64,000 nucleotides of DNA from an uncultured Bacteroides sp. (GTDB lineage Bacteria; Bacteroidota; Bacteroidia; Bacteroidales; Bacteroidaceae), in NCBI RefSeq assembly GCF_905207245.1, contig NZ_CAJLKP010000021.1:7674-71673 (forward strand). The letters are read 5' to 3'. A model generated the notes under the pieces. That model worked only from the letters and a program-made list of their open reading frames with translations, made no database searches and was not told the DNA's origin. A program made the position numbers and the translations under genes. Shown here piece after piece: positions 17,785 through 26,406 of the stretch; position 1 is the stretch's first letter, and every line of letters starts with the position of its first letter.

Positions 17785-19833
17785 TTACTTTTCTTTTAGT
17801 AAATCCTCCATCTTCAGCAGCTCGTCGCGATACTGTGCAGCTTCGATAAAATCGAGCTTTTTGGCTGCTTCTTGCATGAGCTTTCTCGTACGTTCGATAC
17901 TCTTTTCTAACTGTGGACGGGACATATATTGTACAATCGGGTCGGCAGCAATACTGGCAGAACTTTCTTGCTCGATGTAGGGGCGGGGAGCAAGGGTTGC
18001 TCCTTTTCCGGCAGGACCTTCTTCTGTTACACTGTTTGTGGCAAATACATTGAGATTCTTTGCTTTCTTGATTTGTTGAGGCGTGATGCCATTTTCTTCA
18101 TTGTATTTTAATTGCTTTTCACGACGGCGGTTGGTTTCATCAATTGTCAGTCGCATACTGTCGGTTATGCGGTCGGCATACATGATAACCATACCGTTTA
18201 CATTACGTGCCGCACGTCCGGCAGTCTGTGTTAGTGAACGATGAGAGCGCAGGAAACCTTCTTTATCCGCATCGAGAATGGCAACGAGTGACACTTCCGG
18301 GAGGTCCAATCCTTCACGCAACAGATTAACGCCGACCAGCACATCATATAGTCCTTCACGTAAATCACTCATGATTTTTACGCGTTCCAGTGTATCTACA
18401 TCGCTATGGATATAGTTACATTTTACATTATTATTCAAGAGGAATTCCGTCAACTCTTCTGCCATACGTTTGGTAAGCGTGGTTACAAGCGTACGTTCAT
18501 TACGTTCTATGCGTATCTGGATTTCTTCCATGAGATCGTCTATCTGGTTGTGGCTGGGACGCACTTCAATTATCGGATCCAACAATCCGGTAGGACGAAT
18601 AACCTGTTCCACGACAATGCCTTCCGATTGAACCAATTCATAATCCGCAGGCGTTGCACTAACATAAATCACTTGTTTTGCCATTTCCTCGAATTCTTCG
18701 AATTTCAACGGACGATTGTCCATGGCAGCCGGGAGCCGGAAACCATATTCCACAAGGTTTATTTTACGGGCACGGTCACCACCATACATTGCACGTATCT
18801 GAGGTACGCTTACGTGACTTTCATCTATAACAATCAGAAAATCTTCTGGAAAGAAGTCTAATAAACAATAAGGACGAGTACCGGCTGCACGGCCGTCAAA
18901 ATAGCGCGAATAGTTTTCTATACCAGAACAGTGACCTAATTCGCGTATCATTTCCATGTCATACGTAACTCGTTCCTGAAGACGTTTTGCTTCAAATGGA
19001 CGGCCTTCATTCTCAAACCATTGCACCTGCTTGTGAAGATCATCTTCTATCTCATGAATAGCCCGTAGTGTGGCTTCTTTGGTTGTCATGAACAGATTGG
19101 CGGGATATATCTTGTAAGCATCAAAGCGGGCGATAGTTGCCCCGCTAATCGGGTCCACTTCCTCGATGCTGTCCACTTCGTCCCCCCAGAAAATGATACG
19201 CAACAGATTATCAGCATATGCCAGATAAATATCCACCGTATCTCCTTTTACACGGAAATTTCCACGATTCAGGTCGATATCGTTGCGTACATAAAGACTG
19301 TCCACCAAATGGCGCAGAAATACATTCCGGCTGAATGCTTTGCCTTGTTGTACTTCTATCACGTTACTATAGAAATCCGACGGGTTACCCATACCATATA
19401 TGCAGGATACGGAAGAAACGACCACTACATCTTTTCGTCCGGAAAGCAAGGAAGAAGTAGCGGCTAACCGTAACTTGTCGATTTCATCGTTAATGGCAAG
19501 GTCTTTTTCTATATATGTATCGGAAGATGGAAGATAGGCTTCCGGTTGGTAATAGTCGTAATAGGAAACATAATACTCTACGGCATTATTGGGGAAGAAC
19601 CCCTTGAATTCACTGTAGAGCTGAGCTGCTAATGTTTTGTTATGGCTTAATATTAACGTTGGTTTATTGATGTTGGCAATTACATTGGCTATAGTGAATG
19701 TCTTTCCCGAACCGGTGACACCAAGTAATGTTTGCGCAGGAACTCCCTGAATCACGCCGTCAGTGAGCTGTGCAATGGCCTCCGGCTGATCTCCGGTTGG
19801 CTTATAAGCGGATGTTAATTCGAATTTATTCAT
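17785..19833 (-). CDS. uvrB: Excinuclease ABC subunit B
   Basis: This 682-residue protein matches UvrB along its full length. It has Walker A GVTGSGKT at residues 38-45, the beta-hairpin region YYVSYYDYYQPEAYLP that clamps damaged DNA, Walker B in VIDESHVS, the helicase motif QTAGRAARN, and a C-terminal UVR motif (ERTRKLMQEAAKKLDFIEAA) that contacts UvrC. UvrB verifies lesions handed over by UvrA in nucleotide excision repair. The ATG has a strong AAGGAG site eight bases upstream. uvrA is also in this window at 27130. Confidence 0.98.
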   Translation of the reverse strand: MNKFELTSAYKPTGDQPEAIAQLTDGVIQGVPAQTLLGVTGSGKTFTIANVIANINKPTLILSHNKTLAAQLYSEFKGFFPNNAVEYYVSYYDYYQPEAYLPSSDTYIEKDLAINDEIDKLRLAATSSLLSGRKDVVVVSSVSCIYGMGNPSDFYSNVIEVQQGKAFSRNVFLRHLVDSLYVRNDIDLNRGNFRVKGDTVDIYLAYADNLLRIIFWGDEVDSIEEVDPISGATIARFDAYKIYPANLFMTTKEATLRAIHEIEDDLHKQVQWFENEGRPFEAKRLQERVTYDMEMIRELGHCSGIENYSRYFDGRAAGTRPYCLLDFFPEDFLIVIDESHVSVPQIRAMYGGDRARKINLVEYGFRLPAAMDNRPLKFEEFEEMAKQVIYVSATPADYELVQSEGIVVEQVIRPTGLLDPIIEVRPSHNQIDDLMEEIQIRIERNERTLVTTLTKRMAEELTEFLLNNNVKCNYIHSDVDTLERVKIMSDLREGLYDVLVGVNLLREGLDLPEVSLVAILDADKEGFLRSHRSLTQTAGRAARNVNGMVIMYADRITDSMRLTIDETNRRREKQLKYNEENGITPQQIKKAKNLNVFATNSVTEEGPAGKGATLAPRPYIEQESSASIAADPIVQYMSRPQLEKSIERTRKLMQEAAKKLDFIEAAQYRDELLKMEDLLKEK

Positions 19834-19948
19834 TTTCTCTCCTTATGGACGGCAATATTCGGGAAAATGCTTGAGATAAACAAATTTTTTTTATTCCTTT
19901 GCAGGAAATAAGTATTAATAATAACCATCAATGTAATACAACGAAGAC

Positions 19949-21247
19949 ATGATTTGGAATGAAAGTATCGAATGCATGGATCGCGAAAGCCTTCGTAAAA
20001 TCCAGAGCATCCGCCTCAAGAAGATTGTGGAGCATGTTTATCATAACACTCCTTTTTACCGCAAGAAAATGCAGGAATTGGGAATTACCCCCGACGATAT
20101 CAATAGTATAGACGACATCGTGAAGTTACCTTTTACTACTAAATACGACCTGCGCGATAATTATCCTTTCGGACTTTGTGCTGTTCCCATGAGTCAGATA
20201 GTACGTATTCATGCATCGTCAGGTACGACGGGCAAGCCTACTGTGGTGGGGTATACACGTAAGGACCTTTCATCTTGGACTGAATGTCTCTCGCGTGCAT
20301 TTACAGCTTATGGTGCGGATAGTTCCGACTTTTTCCATGTAGCTTACGGATATGGTTTGTTCACCGGTGGACTGGGTGCACATGCGGGTGCTGAAAATAT
20401 CGGTGCTTCAGTTATACCTATGTCGAGCGGTAATACAGAGAAACAGATTACTCTGATGCATGATTTTGGTTCTACTGTATTATGCTGTACGCCTTCTTAT
20501 GCGCTTTATCTGGCAGATGCCATTAAAGACTCCGGCTTTCCCCGTGAAGAATTCAAATTAAAAATAGGAGCTTTCGGTGCGGAGCCCTGGACGGAGAACA
20601 TGCGTCATGAGATTGAAGAGAAGTTAGGCATTAAAGCCTATGATATATATGGACTGAGTGAAATAGCAGGTCCGGGTGTGGGCTACGAATGTGAGTGTCA
20701 GCATGGCACCCATCTTAATGAAGACCATTACTTCCCCGAAATTATTAATCCGAATACATTGGAACCGGTTGCTCCCGGTGAAACAGGCGAGCTTGTCTTT
20801 ACACACCTAACCAAAGAAGGTATGCCTCTGCTGCGTTACCGTACCAAGGATCTCACCGCTCTGCATTATGATAAATGTCCTTGTGGACGTACGCTCACCC
20901 GTATGGATCGCATCCTCGGCCGTAGTGATGATATGCTTATTATCCGTGGGGTGAACGTATTCCCGACTCAGATAGAATCCGTCATCCTCGAAATGCAGGA
21001 ATTCGAACCGCATTATCTCCTGATAGTAGACCGCAAGAATAATACGGATAGTATGGAATTGCAGGTTGAAGTCCGTCCGGAATATTATTCGGATGAGATT
21101 AACAAGATGCTGGCATTGAAGAAAAAACTGGCAGCCCGTCTGCAAAGTGTACTTGGTTTGGGAGTAGATGTTCGTCTGGTAGAGCCTCGCAGCATTGAAC
21201 GCAGTGTAGGTAAGGCCAAACGCGTAATTGATAATCGTAAACTTTGA
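19949..21247 (+). CDS. paaK: Phenylacetate-CoA ligase family protein
   Basis: This 432-residue adenylate-forming enzyme has the AMP-binding loop SSGTTGKPTVVGYTR near residues 90-104, IYGLSEIAGPGVG near 233, and a C-terminal domain starting at GRSDDMLIIRGVNVFP. The length and motifs fit PaaK. It activates an aryl acid such as phenylacetate or indoleacetate to its CoA thioester with ATP. The ACT-domain gene after it is a frequent partner in anaerobic Bacteroidetes, where the pair is linked to aromatic amino acid catabolism through indolepyruvate oxidoreductase. That oxidoreductase is not in this window. Confidence 0.93.
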   Translation: MIWNESIECMDRESLRKIQSIRLKKIVEHVYHNTPFYRKKMQELGITPDDINSIDDIVKLPFTTKYDLRDNYPFGLCAVPMSQIVRIHASSGTTGKPTVVGYTRKDLSSWTECLSRAFTAYGADSSDFFHVAYGYGLFTGGLGAHAGAENIGASVIPMSSGNTEKQITLMHDFGSTVLCCTPSYALYLADAIKDSGFPREEFKLKIGAFGAEPWTENMRHEIEEKLGIKAYDIYGLSEIAGPGVGYECECQHGTHLNEDHYFPEIINPNTLEPVAPGETGELVFTHLTKEGMPLLRYRTKDLTALHYDKCPCGRTLTRMDRILGRSDDMLIIRGVNVFPTQIESVILEMQEFEPHYLLIVDRKNNTDSMELQVEVRPEYYSDEINKMLALKKKLAARLQSVLGLGVDVRLVEPRSIERSVGKAKRVIDNRKL

Positions 21248-21350
21248 TAAACTATTAATTATTAAATATAAAGTATTAATTGCCTGCGGGATGTCCCTAA
21301 TTAATAGTTCATCATTTATAGTTCATAATTTACAATTAATAATTAAGATC

Positions 21351-21776
21351 ATGGTAGCAAAACAACTCTCTATTTTTCTGGAGAATAAGTCCGGTCGTCT
21401 GACTGAAGTGACTGAAGTGCTTGCGAAAGAAGGTGTCAACCTTTCCGCTCTCTGTATTGCCGAGAATGCTGATTTCGGTATTCTTCGCGGCATCGTATCT
21501 GAACCGGATAAGGCATATAAAGCTTTAAAAGATAATCATTTTGCTGTGAATGTGACGGATGTGGTAGGCATCAGTTGCCCCAATATTCCGGGCTCATTGT
21601 CAAAAGTTCTGCGTTTCTTATCTGACGAGGGCGTTTTCATTGAATATATGTATTCATTTGCCAACGGCAATACGGCCAATGTCATTATTCGCCCGAATGA
21701 CATGGAAAACTGTATCCGTGTGTTGACTGAAAAGAAAGTCGATTTGCTTGCGGCGAGTGATTTATATAAATTATAA
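21351..21776 (+). CDS. Tandem ACT-domain amino-acid-binding protein
   Basis: The 141-residue protein starts at MVAKQLSIFLEN. Upstream in-frame sequence belongs to an AT-rich spacer and looks non-coding. Two ACT domains follow each other: residues 3-68 (LENKSGRLTEVTEVLAKEGV) and 71-141 (PNIPGSLSKVLRFLSDEGV). ACT domains bind small ligands, mostly amino acids. It lies 100 bases after paaK on the same strand and probably responds to an aromatic amino acid or regulates the ligase. Confidence 0.9.
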   Translation: MVAKQLSIFLENKSGRLTEVTEVLAKEGVNLSALCIAENADFGILRGIVSEPDKAYKALKDNHFAVNVTDVVGISCPNIPGSLSKVLRFLSDEGVFIEYMYSFANGNTANVIIRPNDMENCIRVLTEKKVDLLAASDLYKL

Positions 21777-21860
21777 TGACCATTTTTTAGACCGCTTATT
21801 ATCCCGGTTCGTCGCGAATAGACTGGCGTTTATCGGTCATTTTCTGGTTTTTGAAAAATT

Positions 21861-21904
21861 AAGGTTCGTATCGTTGCTTTATTCGATGCGAACCTTTATC
21901 TTTG
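21861..21904 (+). promoter_or_regulatory. Hairpin merged with the bamD promoter
   Basis: A 13-base stem (AAGGTTCGTATCG at 21861-21873 with CGATGCGAACCTT at 21884-21896, one mismatch) terminates the paaK unit. The bamD promoter uses TTG in its loop (21874-21876), a 20-base spacer and TATCTTTG at 21897-21904. Confidence 0.7.
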
Positions 21905-21926
21905 CACATTATTTGAAAAGCTAAGA

Positions 21927-22757
21927 ATGAAGAAGAACATCTTAATAACTTTGCTTGCAGCAATATTACTCTCCTCGTGTGGAGAATATAATAAGCTGTT
22001 AAAAAGCACCGACTATGAGTATAAGTATGAGGCGGCAAAGAACTACTTCGCAAAAGGGCAGTACAATCGTGCTGCAACGTTGCTTAATGAGTTAATTGCT
22101 ATCCTTAAGGGTACAGACAAAGCAGAGGAATCCCTCTACATGCTGGGTATGAGCTACTACAACCAGAAAGACTATCAGACGGCAGCTCAGACTTTTGTCC
22201 AATATTATAATGTATATCCTCGTGGAACGTTTACCGAACTGGCACGTTTCCATGCCGGAAAAGCGTTGTATCTGGATACTCCGGAGCCCCGTCTCGATCA
22301 ATCCGGCACATATAGTGCTATTCAGCAATTGCAGATGTTCATGGAATATTTTCCGCAAAGCTCAAAGAAGGACGAAGCCCAGGATATGATATTTAAGTTA
22401 CAGGATAAATTGGTGATGAAAGAGTTCCTTTCAGCCAGATTGTATTATAACTTGGGCAACTATTTGGGAAACAATTATCAATCCTGTGTAATCACTGCAC
22501 AGAATGCTTTGAAGGATTATCCTTATACGAACCTTCGCGAAGACTTGTCTATTCTTATTCTGCGTGCCAAATACGAAATGGCTATCTATAGTGTAGAGGA
22601 CAAGAGAGCAGAACGCTATCGCGAAACGGTGGATGAATATTATGCTTTCAAGAATGAGTTCCCTGAAAGTAAATATCTGAAAGAAGCCGATAGGATATTC
22701 AAGGATTCAGAGAAGATATTGAATGAAGATAAGTCAAGTGAAGATAATCAGATTTAG
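21927..22757 (+). CDS. bamD: Outer membrane assembly lipoprotein BamD
   Basis: This 276-residue lipoprotein has a signal ending in LLSSC (Cys18), followed by TPR repeats: YEAAKNYFAKGQYNRAATLL, then SLYMLGMSYYNQKDYQTAAQTF. BamD is the essential helper of BamA in inserting outer membrane barrels and sits on the inner face of the outer membrane. The size and TPR pattern match the family. The omega-like and DUF4293 genes follow on the same strand; this bamD-rpoZ-DUF4293 order is common in Bacteroides. Confidence 0.93.
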   Translation: MKKNILITLLAAILLSSCGEYNKLLKSTDYEYKYEAAKNYFAKGQYNRAATLLNELIAILKGTDKAEESLYMLGMSYYNQKDYQTAAQTFVQYYNVYPRGTFTELARFHAGKALYLDTPEPRLDQSGTYSAIQQLQMFMEYFPQSSKKDEAQDMIFKLQDKLVMKEFLSARLYYNLGNYLGNNYQSCVITAQNALKDYPYTNLREDLSILILRAKYEMAIYSVEDKRAERYRETVDEYYAFKNEFPESKYLKEADRIFKDSEKILNEDKSSEDNQI

Positions 22758-22779
22758 GATAATATTAATTTAGATATTT

Positions 22780-23115
22780 ATGGATTACAAGAAAACAAAT
22801 GCTCCTGGCAGTACGGTTACACGTGACATGATGGAGTTGTGTGCGGATACCGGTAATGTGTATGAAACCGTATCTATCATTGGTAAGCGTGCAAACCAGA
22901 TCAGTGTGGAAATCAAGAATGACCTTTCAAAGAAATTGGCAGAGTTTGCTTCCTATAATGATAACTTGGAAGAAGTATTCGAGAACCGGGAGCAGATTGA
23001 AATTTCACGTTATTATGAGAAATTGCCGAAACCGACGTTGATTGCAACGCAAGAGTACGTTGAGGGTAAGATTTACTATCGCAACCCGGCAAAAGAGAAA
23101 GAGAAATTACAGTAA
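22780..23115 (+). CDS. rpoZ: RNA polymerase omega-like subunit
   Basis: This 111-residue protein belongs to the Bacteroidetes omega/Rpb6-like family. Motifs are DMMELCADTGNVYETVSIIG and KRANQISVEIKNDLSKKLAEF, where the ANQ-type segment corresponds to the omega core that wraps the beta-prime C-terminus. It starts 22 bases after bamD, probably in the same transcript. Omega assists assembly and stability of RNA polymerase. Confidence 0.88.
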   Translation: MDYKKTNAPGSTVTRDMMELCADTGNVYETVSIIGKRANQISVEIKNDLSKKLAEFASYNDNLEEVFENREQIEISRYYEKLPKPTLIATQEYVEGKIYYRNPAKEKEKLQ

Positions 23116-23130
23116 ATGAAATTACTATAA

Positions 23131-23165
23131 AGGTGTGCCCGAGTGAAGATTGCTTGGGCACACCT
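23131..23165 (+). terminator. Terminator-like hairpin after rpoZ
   Basis: AGGTGTGCCCGAG pairs with CTTGGGCACACCT (one G-U), and a T-rich run follows. It may end most bamD-rpoZ transcripts before the DUF4293 gene. Confidence 0.65.
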
Positions 23166-23192
23166 TTGTTGTTTTAACAAAGAAAAGAGGAT

Positions 23193-23660
23193 ATGATACA
23201 ACGAATTCAATCTGTTTATTTATTGATTGTGACAGGTTTGCTGATAGCTGCTATGTGCTTGCCAGTAGGGCAGTTTATAGCTGCGGACGGAGTTACTGAA
23301 TATGTTTTCAAACCGTTGGGGGTGACGCTGGCGGATAGTGCTTTTCAATCTACATGGGGATTGTTCGGGATACTATTTCTAAGCACCGTCGTGGCATTCT
23401 GTACTATTTTTCTGTTTCGTAATCGAATGTTGCAGGTGCGTATGACAATATTCAACAGTATTCTTTTGATAGGATATTATGCGGCATTTTTCGTCTTCAT
23501 GTTTATGTTGAAGGATGATTTGGATGCAATGTCTTTCCAGTTAGGCTGGGCGCTTTGCCTCCCTGCTATTTCTATAATATTGAATTATTTGTCTTTCAGG
23601 GCTATTTATCGTGACGAGGTGATGGTGAAAGCTGAGAAGAATTTTCGGTTGAGAAAATGA
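23193..23660 (+). CDS. DUF4293 family membrane protein
   Basis: This 155-residue inner membrane protein has four predicted transmembrane helices (about residues 7-25, 50-73, 83-106 and 117-136) and a basic tail. It matches the Bacteroidetes DUF4293 family, starting MIQRIQSVYLL. The function is unknown. Its position after bamD and rpoZ is conserved in the genus as far as I recall. Confidence 0.85.
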   Translation: MIQRIQSVYLLIVTGLLIAAMCLPVGQFIAADGVTEYVFKPLGVTLADSAFQSTWGLFGILFLSTVVAFCTIFLFRNRMLQVRMTIFNSILLIGYYAAFFVFMFMLKDDLDAMSFQLGWALCLPAISIILNYLSFRAIYRDEVMVKAEKNFRLRK

Positions 23661-23662
23661 AA

Positions 23663-23734
23663 GATTCATATATAAAGAAAGCGTCCCGGAACTTCTATAA
23701 AAAAGTTCCGGGACGCTTTCTTTATATATGAATC
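23663..23734. terminator. Perfect 32-base inverted repeat, bidirectional terminator
   Basis: Arms 23663-23694 and 23703-23734 are exact complements with an 8-base loop. The GC-rich core GCGTCCCGGAACTT is flanked by AAAG/CTTT tracts that supply a T run on both strands. It separates the convergent DUF4293 and PorT-like genes. Confidence 0.9.
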
Positions 23735-23743
23735 TCTTTAAGA

Positions 23744-24430
23744 TTACTTCTTGAGGTCAAACAGATAGGTCATTTTTACTACTATGGCGCCATGTGCCGA
23801 ACGGGAGAAATAGTCTTTCTTAGTGCTTTTATAAAAGTCGGATAGAGCGTAGTAGTATCTACCTTCTACAAGAAAATTTCCGGCTTTGGTGCGTAATTCT
23901 AATCCTGCCCCTCCCGTGATACCATAGTCGAATTTATTTTCTACATCTTTATCATGTTGTTCGGTAACTGCATTGGTTACAGTTTCCCATGCATCATTTT
24001 TGGTTCGTGTGTCACTGATAAAGAATCCTATTTGCGGACCCGCATGGATGAAAAATTGCACTCCCCGGTCTCTGCCAAATGCCAAATGTGCTAAAAGAGG
24101 TATTTCTACATAATTCATCTTGCGTGTATATTGCAAATCGGGGAAATCTTCATAAAATTCATCCCAACCATGCTGTGAGAAATTCAATTCAACTTGTGCA
24201 CCGCATATCATGCTGAAATATTTCTCCGAGATATAGCGCGCTGTCAGACCGCCATTAATGCCCATCAGGTTTTTCTGCCGTACTGTAGGAGAGAAGCTGA
24301 CACTATTGAGATTGATGCCGCCGTTGAAACCTATTGCAAAGTTTTGGCGTTGCTCACCTATCTGTGCACGGCCAGGCAACACCCATACAGTAAGTAGTAG
24401 AGTAGCTCCTATGATGTTTTTTATCTTCAT
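23744..24430 (-). CDS. PorT-like outer membrane beta-barrel protein
   Basis: This 228-residue protein has a signal peptide ending at GRAQ (about residue 22) and amphipathic strands such as YVEIPLLAHLAFG and FLVEGRYYYALSDF typical of the PorT/outer membrane beta-barrel family. In Porphyromonas gingivalis PorT belongs to type IX secretion, but many family members in gut Bacteroides are generic barrels. It is the second gene of a unit after the LysM protein (27-base gap), which suggests a joint envelope role. Confidence 0.83.
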   Translation of the reverse strand: MKIKNIIGATLLLTVWVLPGRAQIGEQRQNFAIGFNGGINLNSVSFSPTVRQKNLMGINGGLTARYISEKYFSMICGAQVELNFSQHGWDEFYEDFPDLQYTRKMNYVEIPLLAHLAFGRDRGVQFFIHAGPQIGFFISDTRTKNDAWETVTNAVTEQHDKDVENKFDYGITGGAGLELRTKAGNFLVEGRYYYALSDFYKSTKKDYFSRSAHGAIVVKMTYLFDLKK

Positions 24431-24457
24431 TGTCTTGGGATTTAAAAACTTCTGTTA

Positions 24458-26236
24458 TCAATCATAATCCAACTTTATTAGCTCATAGTTCTTGGTGAAA
24501 CGCACAAAGAATACTTTTTTATTGATGAGTCCTCCCCAATTGTTTACGCGTTGGAATTTGAATCCGGTTTGGATAGGCGTCAAATCCATGCGTTGCATAT
24601 TCTTCTCCAACTCAGAGCCATAGCGTGACAGGCCTTTGAGGAAGAAATAACCGGTATCAAAGCCCAGCATTCCGAATTTTGGATAACGCTCTTCCATATC
24701 CTTGCCGTACCATCTGCGATAACTCTTAGTGAAATTAATGGCTGCTGGCAATAGGTTGTTGGTGTAGAATGATGAATAGAAATAGGTATCTAATTCAAAG
24801 AATGCCTCCAAATGATCTTTTGTGTAAGTCTGCCATTCCGGATAACCGAATAAATGGATGTTACTTTCCGGATTATCGCGAACCAATAAAGTCAGTTGGG
24901 GCAGTATCTTTATCAGGGTCACATTGTTTCCTGATGTAGGAATGAATATGTTTTCCCGGTCGGCACGCAGCACTGTTTTCAGGGATTCCACTGTTGCGTC
25001 TTCTTTCAAAGATTTCATAGGAATAGAACGGTTTTTCAGTTCATCTTTCAGCCCTTTGATAAATTCGGCTTTGTCCTTTGTGCCTGTGCTGGCTTCTATG
25101 AAGATGACGTTGGCATTCGGGAATTGGCGGACAAAATGGTCATACACTTCAGAGTAAAGGTATGACTGGGGAGTATTAATCTGATAAATAGCCGGATTGC
25201 GGAATACGCTGTTGTCCTTTGATGTGAACGGTATTACCAGGCGGATATCATTCTTCTGGGCAAAATCTGCCAAAGGTTTGATATGCTGTTGATGTAGCGG
25301 ACCGAAAATAATATCCATATCCTTCATTTCCTTTTTGGAGAGGATGCTATTCAGGGACGTGCTTTCGGAACCGGAGTTATAAGTGTATAAATCAACGGAA
25401 ACTCCGCTACGCTTCAAGCTATCTACAGCCATGAGGAATCCTTCGTAATACTCTACCATACGTGCTGCATCGTTCTTGGGCACATCCAGGAAAGGCAGGA
25501 TGATAGCAGCTTTGATTGTGCTGAAACGCTCTGTCATCTTTTGGTTCTCACTGAACAATTCGCTGTTGCTGGGAGCTACCTTTGGCTGAGTAGTGTTTTC
25601 TACTTGTGCGGTGGGGAAGGGGATGCAAAGGAATGTACCTTTCTTTATTTTGTTTTCACCTTTAAGTTCAGGGTTGGCAGCTATTAGTTCGGCCTCTGAA
25701 ATACCATATTCACGGCTGATGCTGTATACGGTTTCTTTCCGTTTCACTTTGTGCATCTCTTTGCAACGAGATTGCACAGGGCCTTGGATGGGGGGGATAA
25801 CCGATTCTGTTACTGTTTCCGTAGTGACTGTGCCAGCCTCGCCGACAGAAGGAATGCGTATTACCTGACCGATGCGGAAGTTCTCCGCACTAAGTCCGGG
25901 GTTGGCATCGCAAATAGCCTTGGCCGATACACCGTATTTGACGGTTAATCGGTAGAGGGTTTCTCCTTGTGCTATGGTATGGAATGTTTCTGTCTGAGTA
26001 TTGGCGGCTGTACGCGGAATGCGAAGTGTACGTCCCACGAAGATTTTTTCGTCGCTTCCTGGATTTAATTTTACGATGTCCGATTGTGTGACACCATACA
26101 TACTGGATATAGAATAAAGGCTTTGCCCTTTTTCAATGGTATGCAAAAAATAGGACTGGTTCTCTTGTGCAAATGCGCCAAAACTGCATGCACCGGCAAG
26201 CAGTAAGGAGCAGAAAATCCGGTTAATCGTTCTCAT
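24458..26236 (-). CDS. LysM protein fused to a periplasmic binding-protein-like domain
   Basis: The protein has 592 residues. I chose the ATG giving MRTINRIFCSLLLAG, a signal peptide cut near FAQ24. The longer start lies upstream of the predicted transcription start. Three LysM domains (about 31-73, 85-128 and 162-206) bind peptidoglycan. From about residue 245 there is a type 1 periplasmic-binding-protein-like fold: IKAAIILPFLDVPKN, DIIFGPLHQQHIKPLADFA and NVIFIEAS. It is probably anchored to the cell wall. No ABC permease is nearby, so the binding domain may be a sensor or structural part rather than an importer. Confidence 0.87.
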   Translation of the reverse strand: MRTINRIFCSLLLAGACSFGAFAQENQSYFLHTIEKGQSLYSISSMYGVTQSDIVKLNPGSDEKIFVGRTLRIPRTAANTQTETFHTIAQGETLYRLTVKYGVSAKAICDANPGLSAENFRIGQVIRIPSVGEAGTVTTETVTESVIPPIQGPVQSRCKEMHKVKRKETVYSISREYGISEAELIAANPELKGENKIKKGTFLCIPFPTAQVENTTQPKVAPSNSELFSENQKMTERFSTIKAAIILPFLDVPKNDAARMVEYYEGFLMAVDSLKRSGVSVDLYTYNSGSESTSLNSILSKKEMKDMDIIFGPLHQQHIKPLADFAQKNDIRLVIPFTSKDNSVFRNPAIYQINTPQSYLYSEVYDHFVRQFPNANVIFIEASTGTKDKAEFIKGLKDELKNRSIPMKSLKEDATVESLKTVLRADRENIFIPTSGNNVTLIKILPQLTLLVRDNPESNIHLFGYPEWQTYTKDHLEAFFELDTYFYSSFYTNNLLPAAINFTKSYRRWYGKDMEERYPKFGMLGFDTGYFFLKGLSRYGSELEKNMQRMDLTPIQTGFKFQRVNNWGGLINKKVFFVRFTKNYELIKLDYD

Positions 26237-26278
26237 TCGATATCGTTGGTTTATGTTTACAATTTCCCAAAGTAGCTG

Positions 26279-26286
26279 CAAAGGTA
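26279..26286 (-). promoter_or_regulatory. -7 element for the LysM-PorT unit
   Basis: The minus strand reads TACCTTTG. Transcription from about 26272 excludes the longer start at 26281 and supports the ATG at 26236. Confidence 0.55.
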
Positions 26287-26390
26287 AGAATTTTGCCTAA
26301 AATTAACGAACGGAATGAGTTAAGAAATAATATTGTGCATTTTAAAACTGAAAAATCTTGTGTATGCGCTGATATTCGCTTGGAAACCGT

Positions 26391-26398
26391 TATTTTTG
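26391..26398 (+). promoter_or_regulatory. -7 element just before the gliding-type C-terminal gene
   Basis: TATTTTTG ends nine bases before the ATG at 26407, so the transcript would have almost no leader. No -33 box is seen at the usual spacing. Confidence 0.4.
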
Positions 26399-26406
26399 CA
26401 GGTATT

